From a virus: a stretch of 64,000 bases of DNA. The translations under genes were made by a program, and so were the position numbers. Below, in pieces: positions 40,818-48,764 of the stretch. The DNA lies in IMG/VR virus record IMGVR_UViG_3300043313_001220, positions 1 to 64,000 of that record; one strand, written 5' to 3'. The notes beneath the pieces are model-generated. The model saw nothing but the letters and a program-made list of their open reading frames with translations, was not told the origin of the DNA and did not search any database. Within the stretch, counting starts at the first letter, position 1; every line of letters begins with the position of its first letter.

Positions 40818-41105
40818 ATGACCACCACACAGACCCCCACCCGGCCCGAGCTGCGGCTCGCCGGAGTCCTCCTGCTCGAAACGCTCGTCGAGCGGCTCCG
40901 GGCCCACGGATATATCAGAACCGCCATCGACACCTACACCGACCTGGGCAACCGGCACACCATCCGGCACTCGTACGCCAACGGCGAATGGACCCTGTCG
41001 TGCGGCTACGACGGCCACCCCCGGCTGGAGGTGCGCTATTCGATCAGAGCGACCATGCCGGACGTCGAGCAGCTGTTGAACGCGGTCGTGCCCCCGCCGT
41101 TCTAG
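40818..41105 (+). CDS. small hypothetical protein, leaderless
   Basis: A 95-residue protein with ATG at 40818, 7 bases after the -10 box. Begins with a helix (LRLAGVLLLETLVERLRAHG), then a beta part (HTIRHSYANGEWTLSCGYDG, HPRLEVRYSI). No family recognised. First gene of the rightward right-hand block. Confidence 0.65.
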   Translation: MTTTQTPTRPELRLAGVLLLETLVERLRAHGYIRTAIDTYTDLGNRHTIRHSYANGEWTLSCGYDGHPRLEVRYSIRATMPDVEQLLNAVVPPPF

Positions 41106-41146
41106 GCAGCCCGGTCCGATACTGTTATGCTGGGCGGAAGCAAGAC

Positions 41147-41172
41147 CCCCGGACGGTGCGAGCCGTCCGGGG
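41147..41172 (+). other. 10-bp hairpin 4 bases before tRNA-like gene 1
   Basis: Stem CCCCGGACGG / CCGTCCGGGG with loop TGCGAG. A near copy stands 4 bases before the second tRNA-like gene, so it may be a processing or folding signal of the tRNA precursor. Confidence 0.7.
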
Positions 41173-41176
41173 CGTG

Positions 41177-41283
41177 GGGGCGGTAGCGCAGCGTGGTAGC
41201 GCGGGAGGACGAAGGTGGGAGGCCGGTGCACCGGCACCCACTGGGGGGCCTTCAGGTCGCAGGTTCAAATCCTGCCCGCCCCC
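41177..41283 (+). tRNA. tRNA-like gene 1 (Pro-like) with a 33-base insertion in the anticodon loop
   Basis: 107 bases. Acceptor stem GGGGCGG (41177-41183) pairs with CCGCCCC (41276-41282), discriminator C, CCA not encoded. D-stem GCGC/GCGC with a GG-containing loop; T-arm GCAGG-TTCAAAT-CCTGC; 5-base variable loop. The anticodon stem GGAGG (41104-41108 shifted: bases 41204-41208)/CCTTC encloses 40 bases instead of 7. The insertion folds as GTGGG..CCCAC around a 14-bp palindrome. ACTGGGGG just before the 3' stem looks like the Pro-GGG anticodon. It needs splicing or is a tRNA-like RNA; the exact loop and stem register are ambiguous. Confidence 0.6.
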
Positions 41284-41287
41284 CGGC

Positions 41288-41311
41288 CCCGGATGGTGCG
41301 AACCGTCCGGG
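41288..41311 (+). other. hairpin 4 bases before tRNA-like gene 2
   Basis: Stem CCCGGATGG / CCGTCCGGG (one G-U pair), loop TGCGAA. Same stem, loop and 4-base spacing as at 41147-41172, which makes the two tRNA-like units a duplicated module. Confidence 0.68.
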
Positions 41312-41315
41312 ACAT

Positions 41316-41476
41316 GGGGTGGTAGCTCAACGGTCGAGCACCGCCGTTGTCCGGATTCCTGGAAGCCCCCGGGTGCGCACCCGGGAGTGGACAAGGCCCG
41401 GATGCGGCGGAGGCGTGCCGGTCCTGCGCGAGAGCTCGCGCTACCGGCCAAGCGGGTTCGACACCCGCCCACCCCC
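41316..41476 (+). tRNA. tRNA-like gene 2 with insertions in anticodon loop and variable region
   Basis: 161 bases. Acceptor GGGGTGG (41316-41322) pairs with CCACCCC (41469-41475), discriminator C. D-stem GCTC/GAGC, T-arm GCGGG-TTCGACA-CCCGC. Anticodon stem CCGCC (41341-41345) pairs with GGCGG (41406-41410) but the loop holds 60 bases, including TTGTCC/GGACAA pairing around an 18-bp palindrome (41368-41385). The variable region has 41 bases with GCCGGT/ACCGGC and GCGCGAG/CTCGCGC stems. The anticodon cannot be assigned. Isoacceptor unknown. Confidence 0.55.
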
Positions 41477-41734
41477 CTGAGCGCACCAGCTCAGACATAC
41501 CGTGCGGCGCAAGCCGGACGAGGAGTCGAACGGTGCACAGCGCCTGAGTGCACTCGGGCGCGAGTCGGGAGTTGTCACCCGGCGAGCCGGGTACGGGCTG
41601 GGCCTGACAGACCCAAGCCGCCGACGTACGGGAGGGTGTGCGTGACACCGCAGCGGCCGGCAGGCCGTCCGGGTGAGACCCCCGGCACCCTCCACCCCTG
41701 GCCAGACCAAACGCTGGCTGGTAGGATCGAGCCT
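41477..41734 (+). other. 258-base structured non-coding region after the tRNA-like genes
   Basis: Begins with a perfect 6-bp hairpin CTGAGC-GCACCA-GCTCAG (41477-41494), directly after the discriminator of tRNA-like gene 2. Further on it holds several short G+C hairpins (for example ACCCGGC-GA-GCCGGGT). No third tRNA cloverleaf and no gene were found. It may be the trailer and terminator of the tRNA transcript. Confidence 0.55.
41722..41727 (+). promoter_or_regulatory. -10 box TAGGAT for a leaderless HNH mRNA
   Basis: TAGGAT lies 7 bases before the ATG at 41735, the same distance as at 40818 and 49062. No clear -35 box at 17-18 bases. Confidence 0.45.
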
Positions 41735-42193
41735 ATGGCCACCTGTGTCAACGGACACGTTGACCCACCCCGTTACAAGAACGCCACCTGCAAGCGGTGC
41801 GCAATAGAGAAAGCGGACGCCTACCGGAAAGCCAATCCAGAGAAAAAGCGAATCCGCGAGGCCAAAAGGGCCCGAATCAAGAGGCGAGAGGACCGACATG
41901 CCGCGCTGGCTGCCTATGGTGGTGTCTGTGCCTGCTGTGGGGAGCACCGAGAGCCGTTTCTGGTGCTCGACCACATCAACGGCGATGGCGCGGAACACCG
42001 CCGCATGATGCAACCCAATGCCGGACCCCATGCGCCTGCCGGCTATCGTACTTACCAGTGGCTACGCTTGCGTGGGTACCCACCCGGCCTGCAAGTGTTG
42101 TGCGCCAACTGCAACATGGCCAAAGAACGCGGCATCTGCCCGCACCAAGAAGGAAGTGAGACCCCCCGTGGGATTGCTGCAAGTCATAGTTGA
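41735..42193 (+). CDS. HNH homing endonuclease 1 of a three-member family
   Basis: A 152-residue protein. Zinc pairs CVNGH..CKRCA (start) and CACCG, core EPFLVLDHINGDGAEHRRMM, then LRLRGYPPGLQVLCANCNMAKERGICPHQ. Two further genes in the window (44244-44879 and 58593-59084) share YGGxCxCCGE..FLxxDHIxGxG..GYPxGxQxLCxxCN..G.CPHQ. It overlaps the start of purZ by 26 bases. The Lys-rich middle contrasts with its neighbours. Confidence 0.82.
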   Translation: MATCVNGHVDPPRYKNATCKRCAIEKADAYRKANPEKKRIREAKRARIKRREDRHAALAAYGGVCACCGEHREPFLVLDHINGDGAEHRRMMQPNAGPHAPAGYRTYQWLRLRGYPPGLQVLCANCNMAKERGICPHQEGSETPRGIAASHS

Positions 42194-43241
42194 TGGTCAA
42201 TTCGGATCGTCCGGCAAGGGCGCTGTGGCGGCACACCTGGCACGCCAAGAGCACAAGAGCGGGCGACACGTCGCCGCTGTGCGGGTGGGGGGGCCAAATG
42301 CGGGTCACTCCGCCTGTGACGACAGCGGGGTCAAGTGGGCCCTGCGTCAAATTCCGGTGGCCGTGGTGGCGGACCCGAACGCCCAGCTCTACATCGCCGC
42401 CGGGTCCGAGGTGGACCTGGAGGTGCTGTGTGACGAGGCTGAACGGCTCGAAGCCGCTGGTCACAAGGTCTACGACCGCCTCGTCATCGACCGGATGGCG
42501 ACCGTGCTGGAGCCCCGGCACCGTGAGCAGGAGGGCGCGTTCAACCTGAACGAGCGGATCGGCAGCACGGCCAAAGGCATCGGTGCAGCCCGGTCCGAAC
42601 GAATCTGGCGGACCGCCCGGGTCGTCCGCGATTTGGCCGACGACATCGAAGACGACCGGATCACCTCGTTCGCCGTCGGGAGCGTCGCGGCAGCGCTCCG
42701 CAACCATCTCGCCCAGGGCGGGACGGCCCAAGTCGAGTGTTCGCAGGGCTTCGGCCTGAGCCTCTACCACGAGTTCTACCCCCAGGTCACCTCCAGCGAC
42801 ACCACCACGCTCGGGTTCCTCTCGATGGCCGGGGTCGCCCCCTGGGATAAGGCCGTGACCGACTTCGAGGTCTGGGTGACCCTGCGTCCGAATCCGATCA
42901 GAGTCGCCGGGGCCAGCGGCCCGCTGCTCGGGGAGACCACCTGGGAGGCCCTGGGGCTCGCCGAAGAGAAGACCACGGTCACCCAGCGGGTGCGGCGGGT
43001 CGGCGTTTGGGACCCGCAGTTGGCCCGGGACGCGATCGCCGCCAACGGCGGGGCAGGATTCAATGACACCGTCCGGATCGCCCTGATGATGCTCGACTAT
43101 GTGGACCCCTCGGTCGCCGGGGTCACCGAAGCCAGCGCGCTGACCGACAAGGCCATCGAGTTTATCCACATGGTCCAGAAAGACGCCGGGTCGTATGTCC
43201 GGCTGGCTGGGACGTCTGACCGCACGGCGATCGAACTGTGA
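42168..43241 (+). CDS. purZ: PurZ, adenylosuccinate synthetase-like enzyme of diaminopurine synthesis
   Basis: A 357-residue protein, shorter than cellular PurA (about 430). GTG start at 42168 after AAGGAAGTGAG. The N-terminal P-loop reads VDGQFGSSGKGA: Ser14 stands where PurA has its catalytic Asp (WGDEGKG), a hallmark described for phage PurZ. GPNAGHSA, TAKGIGAARSERI, SQGFGLSL and NDTVRIALM are other family blocks. PurZ joins dGMP and aspartate to give ADAM-dGMP-type succino intermediate for 2,6-diaminopurine. It lies between two HNH genes, with the MazZ-like gene 170 bases downstream. Confidence 0.85.
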   Translation: MGLLQVIVDGQFGSSGKGAVAAHLARQEHKSGRHVAAVRVGGPNAGHSACDDSGVKWALRQIPVAVVADPNAQLYIAAGSEVDLEVLCDEAERLEAAGHKVYDRLVIDRMATVLEPRHREQEGAFNLNERIGSTAKGIGAARSERIWRTARVVRDLADDIEDDRITSFAVGSVAAALRNHLAQGGTAQVECSQGFGLSLYHEFYPQVTSSDTTTLGFLSMAGVAPWDKAVTDFEVWVTLRPNPIRVAGASGPLLGETTWEALGLAEEKTTVTQRVRRVGVWDPQLARDAIAANGGAGFNDTVRIALMMLDYVDPSVAGVTEASALTDKAIEFIHMVQKDAGSYVRLAGTSDRTAIEL

Positions 43242-43393
43242 TGCAGGTCCCGACCCCCCCGTTGGACGCCCCCGCCCGTAGAAGGCGGGGGCTGGCCGTC
43301 GCCTGGGCGATGGTGATCGGCGTGTTCATGCTCGGTTTCTGCTGCGGCGGTGTCACCGTGATCGCCGCGCTCTCATCCGCCCTGTCCGACTAG
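43241..43393 (+). CDS. 50-residue membrane protein
   Basis: ATG overlaps the purZ stop (TGATG); TAG at 43391-43393. A Pro-rich start and RRRR are followed by a helix (AWAMVIGVFMLGFCCGGVTV). It sits between purZ and the MazZ-like gene, so it is co-expressed with them. Function unknown. Confidence 0.52.
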   Translation: MQVPTPPLDAPARRRRGLAVAWAMVIGVFMLGFCCGGVTVIAALSSALSD

Positions 43394-43410
43394 CACAACC
43401 CGGAGGACCC

Positions 43411-44274
43411 ATGCCACAGAACCGCCCCCCGGTCGGGTACGGCCGAACAACAGCTGCCACCGACAAGCCGCAGCCGCACACCTCCGAGTACACGCTGTCC
43501 GAGGACGAAGCGGGGGGGGCGACCGACAGCCCCCCCGCGCTGCTGCTCCCCGGTACCTGGGTGAAAGCCCCCCGGGCCGCGGTGCTCGGGCTCGGGCATG
43601 GCCAGGGCGATAACCCGGCAGACGTTGACGAACAGGCCGGGGGGCGGGTTACACCACCCCCGGCCTCCACGCTGACGAGCGAGGAGACGGCCAACCCGCG
43701 CGGGGCCCTCACCTCCCTGCGCAACCAGCCCCCCCCGGAGCCACCGGGAGAGGTCGAAGAGCCTGCACGGTGGATCGCCCCCACCCATGTGCTCGGGATC
43801 AACGGGGAGCCGCTGCCGGAGGGCCTGCCGCCGCCGCCCCCGCCTCGACCGATAGACGCCCTGACCCAAGCGGTCGAGCAGCTGTTCGACATCCAGACCG
43901 AGAAAGAACTGGACCCGGAACCCGGGCACGGCGGCAGCGAAGAGTTGGCCGCGTGGTGGCATGGGGTGGCGGACTCCGATCTGGAGATGCTGCTGCCGAA
44001 AGCCGTCGAGTACAGCGCCCATGACCTGCGGATGACGGGCCACATCATGGCGGACCTCATGGACATCAAAGTGGACGACGCATTCGCCGCTGAACTCGCC
44101 TGCGCGGTGTACTTGATGTCTAAGGTAACGCGCATTCTGGGGGCATACAAGGACGGACGGCTCCCTGCCATAGATTCGATAACGGACGCTCGGGTGTATG
44201 CTACAATGATGGCCAGAATTCGCGACAGGGGGGGCTGGCCCGGTTGGAACGATGCAAAAACGGACATGGGCTGA
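43411..44274 (+). CDS. mazZ: MazZ-like (MazG-related) nucleotide pyrophosphohydrolase
   Basis: A 287-residue protein, ATG 43411 behind GGAGGA. Residues about 1-165 are a Pro/Gly-rich, low-complexity N-terminal extension. The C-terminal part has MazG-like helices with acidic metal residues: LEMLLPKAVEYSAHDLRMTG and DDAFAAELACAVYLMSKVTRI. In Z-genome phages MazZ turns dGTP into dGMP for PurZ. Its place one small gene after purZ supports this, but MazG-like proteins have other substrates too; the assignment is moderate. Confidence 0.58.
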   Translation: MPQNRPPVGYGRTTAATDKPQPHTSEYTLSEDEAGGATDSPPALLLPGTWVKAPRAAVLGLGHGQGDNPADVDEQAGGRVTPPPASTLTSEETANPRGALTSLRNQPPPEPPGEVEEPARWIAPTHVLGINGEPLPEGLPPPPPPRPIDALTQAVEQLFDIQTEKELDPEPGHGGSEELAAWWHGVADSDLEMLLPKAVEYSAHDLRMTGHIMADLMDIKVDDAFAAELACAVYLMSKVTRILGAYKDGRLPAIDSITDARVYATMMARIRDRGGWPGWNDAKTDMG

Positions 44275-44879
44275 CGGCTGAGAACACCCGTGTCTATGAA
44301 CGGAAGACGGGGCCTCGCGCGGGCAAGCTGGAGCGCCAGTGTGTCGACTGCCAGCGCGAGGCCCAGGGGAGGTATCGGGACTCGGGCGGTCTCGCCGCCA
44401 AGACCCGCGCACGACGCAAGGAAGTCGATCGGTCTGTGCCACAACCCCTATGCGGCTGTGGCAACGGGCGGCGGACACTGCCGTCCACCCGCAACGGCCC
44501 CGGTGCCACGGGCCGCTGCTCGGTCTGCCACCAAGCCATCGTACGCCGTTGGCAGAAGAACAACCCCGAGGCCCACCGCGCTGGCCAACAGCGTCGCTAT
44601 CGGGCACTCATGGACGGCTTCATCACCACATATGGGGGCAGCTGCGAATGCTGCGGTGAAGCCGAACGCCGATTCCTCACCCTCGACCACGTCAACAACG
44701 ACGGGGGCGGGCGCGACCGCAACCAGACTCCCGGCCTGGGCACCAGTACGATCCTGCGCCGCCTGCGCCGGGACGGGTGGCCGCGAGACCCGACATATGC
44801 CCTGGCCTGCTTCAACTGCAACTCAGGACGCCATCTAAACGGGGGCATCTGCCCCCACCAGGAGAGGAACACCGAATGA
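44244..44879 (+). CDS. HNH homing endonuclease 2 of the family
   Basis: A 211-residue protein starting at a TTG inside the 3' end of the MazZ-like gene. It begins ERCKNGHGLTAENTRVYE, with a Cys-rich N-terminal half (CGCGNG, CSVCH), then YGGSCECCGE, RFLTLDHVNNDGGGRD and CFNCNSGRHLNGGICPHQ. The two N-terminal Cys regions suggest a DNA-targeting module. It is followed directly by the dUTPase fusion gene (ATGA). Confidence 0.78.
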   Translation: MERCKNGHGLTAENTRVYERKTGPRAGKLERQCVDCQREAQGRYRDSGGLAAKTRARRKEVDRSVPQPLCGCGNGRRTLPSTRNGPGATGRCSVCHQAIVRRWQKNNPEAHRAGQQRRYRALMDGFITTYGGSCECCGEAERRFLTLDHVNNDGGGRDRNQTPGLGTSTILRRLRRDGWPRDPTYALACFNCNSGRHLNGGICPHQERNTE

Positions 44880-45925
44880 CGACCCCCAACGGACCAGTGG
44901 CCTATATGGCCGAGCCCATCGACTTCTCGTCAGGCCCCAGCACCGACGGCCACCGTGTCACCCAGGCCCTGCCCGACTACGGCGTAGCGGTCTACCGGCC
45001 CGCGACCGCCTGGCACGGTGGGATCTACGCCCCCGGCACCGTCGAGACCATCAACCGCGCCGCACTGCTGGCCGCCGACGTGGTCATCGCCAACCTCGCC
45101 ACCGGCCTGGTCAGCTACGGGACCCCGATGGAGATCGAAGCAGCCACCGCCGCCGGCATCCAGGTGGTGGTCCTGTGGCCGCCCGCGACCGCCCAATCGG
45201 TCAGCCTGCGGGCCAACCCCCGGGTCGCGTTCGTCGCGACCGCCGACGAGGCGGTCGAGCTGGCCGCCGAACTGGCCCAGGCGCACTACGCCAAACGCGA
45301 GATCGAACGGGAGCAGAAGACCGCCGACATCCGCAGTCGGCTGGATGCGCAGCGCCAGCTGCGGTTCACGATGGCGCTCGGCCACGAGGCCCCCCGGCCC
45401 GCACTGGCCGACGACAGCGGCATGGACCTGGTCACCGCCGTGGACACCGTCATCCCGCCGCACACTTTTGTAGACATACAGAGCACCGTTACGGGTATCC
45501 AGATCCCCGAGGGCATGTGGGCGCTGATCACCGGCAGGAGCTCGGCCATCCGCAAGCGTGGCCTGCTGGTCCCGAACGGGGTGATCGACCACGGGTGGCG
45601 CGGCCCGCTGATGGCCGGGGTCTACAACCTCGGGACCGAACCTGTGACCGTCCTGGCCGGGGAGCGGGTCGCCCAAGTGATCCTGATGCCGAACACCACC
45701 GAGCAGGTCGATATCGTCAAGGTCGAACGGCTCGACCCCCACGAGCGTGGAACACGCGGCTTCGGTTCGACAGGGACCGGCCTGGGCGGGGTGATCGGCA
45801 CGATGACACTTTGCTCACCCGCGAACCCCGAGCTGCACGAGCCTTACCGCATCCAGACCGCCGAGCAAGAAGCCGCCGAGTACGCCCGGGTCGACGCGCT
45901 ACAGCCGGTAAACCCGATCGGCTGA
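44876..45925 (+). CDS. fusion of nucleoside deoxyribosyltransferase-like domain and dUTPase
   Basis: A 349-residue protein, ATG overlapping the HNH stop. Residues about 1-135 resemble the nucleoside 2-deoxyribosyltransferase/RCL fold: VAYMAEPIDFSSG, ADVVIANLATG and the catalytic-Glu motif GTPMEIEAA (Glu86). Residues about 165-310 carry all five dUTPase motifs: DSGMDL (180-185), GRSS (220-223), GVIDHGWRG (235-243), GERVAQVIL (262-270) and RGTRGFGSTG (291-300). The dUTPase converts dUTP to dUMP. The first domain probably cleaves or exchanges a base from a deoxynucleotide; its substrate is unknown. Confidence 0.72.
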   Translation: MTTPNGPVAYMAEPIDFSSGPSTDGHRVTQALPDYGVAVYRPATAWHGGIYAPGTVETINRAALLAADVVIANLATGLVSYGTPMEIEAATAAGIQVVVLWPPATAQSVSLRANPRVAFVATADEAVELAAELAQAHYAKREIEREQKTADIRSRLDAQRQLRFTMALGHEAPRPALADDSGMDLVTAVDTVIPPHTFVDIQSTVTGIQIPEGMWALITGRSSAIRKRGLLVPNGVIDHGWRGPLMAGVYNLGTEPVTVLAGERVAQVILMPNTTEQVDIVKVERLDPHERGTRGFGSTGTGLGGVIGTMTLCSPANPELHEPYRIQTAEQEAAEYARVDALQPVNPIG

Positions 45926-45935
45926 GACACGACGC

Positions 45936-45973
45936 GGGCCCGGGACGTCTGAGCGGCTAGACGACCCGGGCCC
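45936..45973. terminator. long hairpin terminator
   Basis: Stem GGGCCCGGG-A-CGTCT with AGACG-A-CCCGGGCCC around an 8-base loop (45936-45973), one mismatch, 10 bases after the dUTPase fusion gene. It ends the nucleotide-metabolism operon. Confidence 0.78.
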
Positions 45974-46260
45974 ACGTACAGCCACGACCCCCCGGAGGTG
46001 GATTGCCCCCATGCTACCACCCCCGGCGACAGGCGACAAGCCAGACAACTGAAACCGCCAGCACATGCCGCAACCGGTGGGCATGTGCTGGACCATACCC
46101 CGACACGCCCGGGGCGACCGTCGGCCTTGCGCCGGGCCGCCCCCGGCAGTACCATGCAGGCCCCCGCAGCACGCACCGCAGTACCGATGAGCGAGGTCGA
46201 TATGAGCCCACCCCCCGGTAGCATGTCCACAACAGACACCAGGCCGGGGGGTGCCCACTG
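45974..46260 (+). other. 287-base gap with possible promoter and leader peptide
   Basis: Between the terminator and the primase-helicase gene. It holds a promoter-like pair at 46127-46155. A short frame (ATG at 46187 or 46202) ends TGA at 46259-46261 with a TGATG overlap to the primase gene, so a leader peptide that couples translation is possible. No larger gene was seen. Confidence 0.4.
46127..46155 (+). promoter_or_regulatory. promoter-like pair before the primase-helicase gene
   Basis: -35-like TTGCGC (46127-46132), 17-bp spacer, -10 TACCAT (46150-46155). It lacks the 12-bp-period element. Distance to the primase ATG is 105 bases. Confidence 0.35.
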
Positions 46261-48732
46261 ATGGCCGCCCCCGTGCCCGCACCGGCCATCGGAGGATACG
46301 GCGAGTGGGCGTGGCAGTACCGCGAGCAAGGGTGGGTCAGTGTCCTGCCGCTGCCACACCGCAAGAAGACCCCCCCGCCGAAGGACTACACCGGTCAGGT
46401 GATCCGGAAGACCGGCCTCGCCCCGCACATCCCCGACGACACCCAGATCGCCGAATGGGTGACCGAATACCGCCGCGGCAACCTCTGCCTGCGGATGCCC
46501 GGCGATGTGATCGGGATCGACGTCGACGCCTACGAATATCAGTACCACGTCAAAGGCGACGACAAACAGCTGCTGTACGACGACCAAGGCGACCCGGTGA
46601 TGGCCTGGGGGTTGAAGACCGGCGACATCACCATTGCGGAGATGGAGGACCAGCTCGGGGAGCTGCCGGCCACCTGGCGGTCATCCAGCCGCACTGAAGG
46701 CGTCTCAGGTATCCGGCTGTACCGGGTCCCGGCATCGATGTCGTGGCATGACGTCGGTGAACATGTCGAGACCATTTGGTGGGGCCACCGATACGCGGCA
46801 GTCTGGCCATCAATCAACCCGGACAGCGACGCCCGGTACCTGTGGCTGGATGAGAACGACCTCGACTCCGGATGGGGGCCGTGGATACCGAAGGTCACCG
46901 ACCTGCCGGAGCTGCCCGAGGCCTGGGTACGCCACCTGTCGCAGGAGACGGTCGTCAAATCGGCGCTGGTCGGGCCGCCCCGGCAGGAACATGCCGACCG
47001 GCCCCGGTTCCTCGGCAGCCACGACCCGTCGAAGCCACGACAGTTCACCCGCCGGCAGGCAGCCGACTTCGTGCAGCCACACCTGGACGAACTGCGGCAC
47101 GCCGGGGTCGGGACGATCAACAACCGGCTGAACGACGCCGCGAAGGTCATCAGCCACTTCGTCCCGGCGGTCTGGCCGGATGTCCAGGCGCGCATCCTGC
47201 TGATGGATGCGTTGAACGCCACCGCCTACGACGGCAAGAGCTGGAAAGCCGACCGGACGATCGAATCGGCATTCGACAGCACCCTCGGCGACTGGCGGGC
47301 GCAGCTGGTGCGGGAGCCCGCCCACACCATCCCGCGCGCGGCCTCCGTGGCCATCCCGGAGCCCCCGGACGGCGACCCGGGAGGTGGGGAGGCCACAGCG
47401 GGGTTCTGGGACGCCCACCCGGTCCTCGCGTACGTCAACGAGTACGCCATATCCTATGGGCGCAACCCGTGGGCGCTGCTCGGGGTGGTAATCGCACGGG
47501 CGATCACAGCCACCGAACCGAACATCCAACTGCCGCCGATCGGCGGAACCCCCGGCAGCCTGAACTGCTTCATCGCCCTGGTCGGCAAGTCTGGTGGAGG
47601 CAAGAGCGTCACCGCGAAGCTCGGACGGCGGTTCCTGGACGCGCGCTACGGCAACCATCCGCTGGAGACGTTTGAAGCACCACTCGGATCCGGCGAGGGC
47701 CTCGCCCACATCTACATGAAGCCCCCACCGGCACGACGCCCCAAAAGCAAGGGGGTGGACGAAGACTCAGCCGCGATCGGCCTCGGCCTGGACGGGCTCG
47801 ACCCGGACCGCCCGATCCAATACCGCACCAGGGCGTTGATCAAAGCGCTGGAGATCGACGCGCTAGACTCGATCAGTGACCGCCGTGGGTCCACGCTGTC
47901 CGCGCAGTTGCGGACCGCCTGGGACGCCGACGAGCTGGGATTCTTCTATTCCGGCCACGAGAAACGACTGCCCACCCCCGAACACGGCTACCGGATGTCG
48001 ATGCTGCTGGGTGTCCAACCCGGCCGCGCCGGCACGCTACTGGACGAGGTCGACGGAGGTCTGCCACAGCGGTTCCTGTGGGTCCCCTGTGAGAACCCCG
48101 ACCTGCCGGAATTCCAAGACGGCGACGAAGACGCCCCGCTGCCCGACCTGCCGTCGCTTCTGTGGACCCCCCCGGCCTACCAGGGGGTAGCGATGGTCGG
48201 ACAGGACCGGGTGGTCCGCCGGGACGTCCGCCGCAACGATCGGAAGCTCTCCCGGGGCGAGGGCGACGCCCTAGACGGCCACACGATGCTCAACCGACTG
48301 AAGGCGGCTGCGGGCCTGGCCTTCCTATTGGGGGGTTCTGCCCAGCAGCAGATGGAGATCACAGCGGAGATTTGGGAGCTGTCCGGGGTGCTGATGGCGG
48401 TGTCGGATCGCACCCGAGATGGGGTGTTGCGCCACCTGGCTGAAGCCGCCCGGGTTGCTAATGAGAAGAAGGGCTATGCGGCTGCCAAGCAGGCGATCGC
48501 CACCGAGGAGGTCATGGAAGACACGGGGATCAAGAAGGCGTTGCGGTGGTTGCGGGGCAAGATCGGGGACGAATGGGTGACCCAGAGCTGGCTGGTCGAG
48601 CAGGCCAAGAGCACCATCTCGAAATACGTGAAGTCAGCGCTCAATCAGATGTTGGAAAACGGAGAGATCGACGCGGAGAGTTATAAGGCGGGGGGTCATG
48701 AGACACGGAAAGTGAGGCGTCGAGAGGGGTAG
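46261..48732 (+). CDS. primase-polymerase / helicase fusion-type replication protein
   Basis: An 823-residue protein, ATG 46261 overlapping a preceding stop. Residues 1-about 330 have the layout of a bifunctional primase/polymerase (GEWAWQYREQGWVSVLPL, IADWV-like WVTEYRRGNLCLRM, VIGIDVDAYEYQY acidic site, SGIRLYRVP). From about 400 on, a P-loop helicase-like part: Walker A GKSGGGKS at 442-449, and a DUF3987-type C-terminus. Such proteins start replication in phages without a DnaB/DnaG pair. A candidate origin lies directly downstream. Confidence 0.72.
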   Translation: MAAPVPAPAIGGYGEWAWQYREQGWVSVLPLPHRKKTPPPKDYTGQVIRKTGLAPHIPDDTQIAEWVTEYRRGNLCLRMPGDVIGIDVDAYEYQYHVKGDDKQLLYDDQGDPVMAWGLKTGDITIAEMEDQLGELPATWRSSSRTEGVSGIRLYRVPASMSWHDVGEHVETIWWGHRYAAVWPSINPDSDARYLWLDENDLDSGWGPWIPKVTDLPELPEAWVRHLSQETVVKSALVGPPRQEHADRPRFLGSHDPSKPRQFTRRQAADFVQPHLDELRHAGVGTINNRLNDAAKVISHFVPAVWPDVQARILLMDALNATAYDGKSWKADRTIESAFDSTLGDWRAQLVREPAHTIPRAASVAIPEPPDGDPGGGEATAGFWDAHPVLAYVNEYAISYGRNPWALLGVVIARAITATEPNIQLPPIGGTPGSLNCFIALVGKSGGGKSVTAKLGRRFLDARYGNHPLETFEAPLGSGEGLAHIYMKPPPARRPKSKGVDEDSAAIGLGLDGLDPDRPIQYRTRALIKALEIDALDSISDRRGSTLSAQLRTAWDADELGFFYSGHEKRLPTPEHGYRMSMLLGVQPGRAGTLLDEVDGGLPQRFLWVPCENPDLPEFQDGDEDAPLPDLPSLLWTPPAYQGVAMVGQDRVVRRDVRRNDRKLSRGEGDALDGHTMLNRLKAAAGLAFLLGGSAQQQMEITAEIWELSGVLMAVSDRTRDGVLRHLAEAARVANEKKGYAAAKQAIATEEVMEDTGIKKALRWLRGKIGDEWVTQSWLVEQAKSTISKYVKSALNQMLENGEIDAESYKAGGHETRKVRRREG

Positions 48733-48737
48733 AGAGC

Positions 48738-48764
48738 ACTCCGGGACTCCGGGACTCCGGGACC
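48738..48764 (+). repeat. left arm of a perfect 27-bp inverted repeat
   Basis: The 27-base arm is three tandem copies of ACTCCGGG plus CC. Its exact reverse complement lies at 48935-48961. Both flank a palindrome and an AT-rich stretch. Confidence 0.9.

Noticed and set aside
41177-41476. tmRNA or group I intron-containing tRNA
   Set aside because: Both copies have complete D-arms, unlike tmRNA, and insertions of 33-53 bases are far too short for a group I intron.
42168-42200. Cellular PurA in place of PurZ
   Set aside because: The Ser in place of the catalytic Asp and the short length fit PurZ better; a sequence search would settle it.
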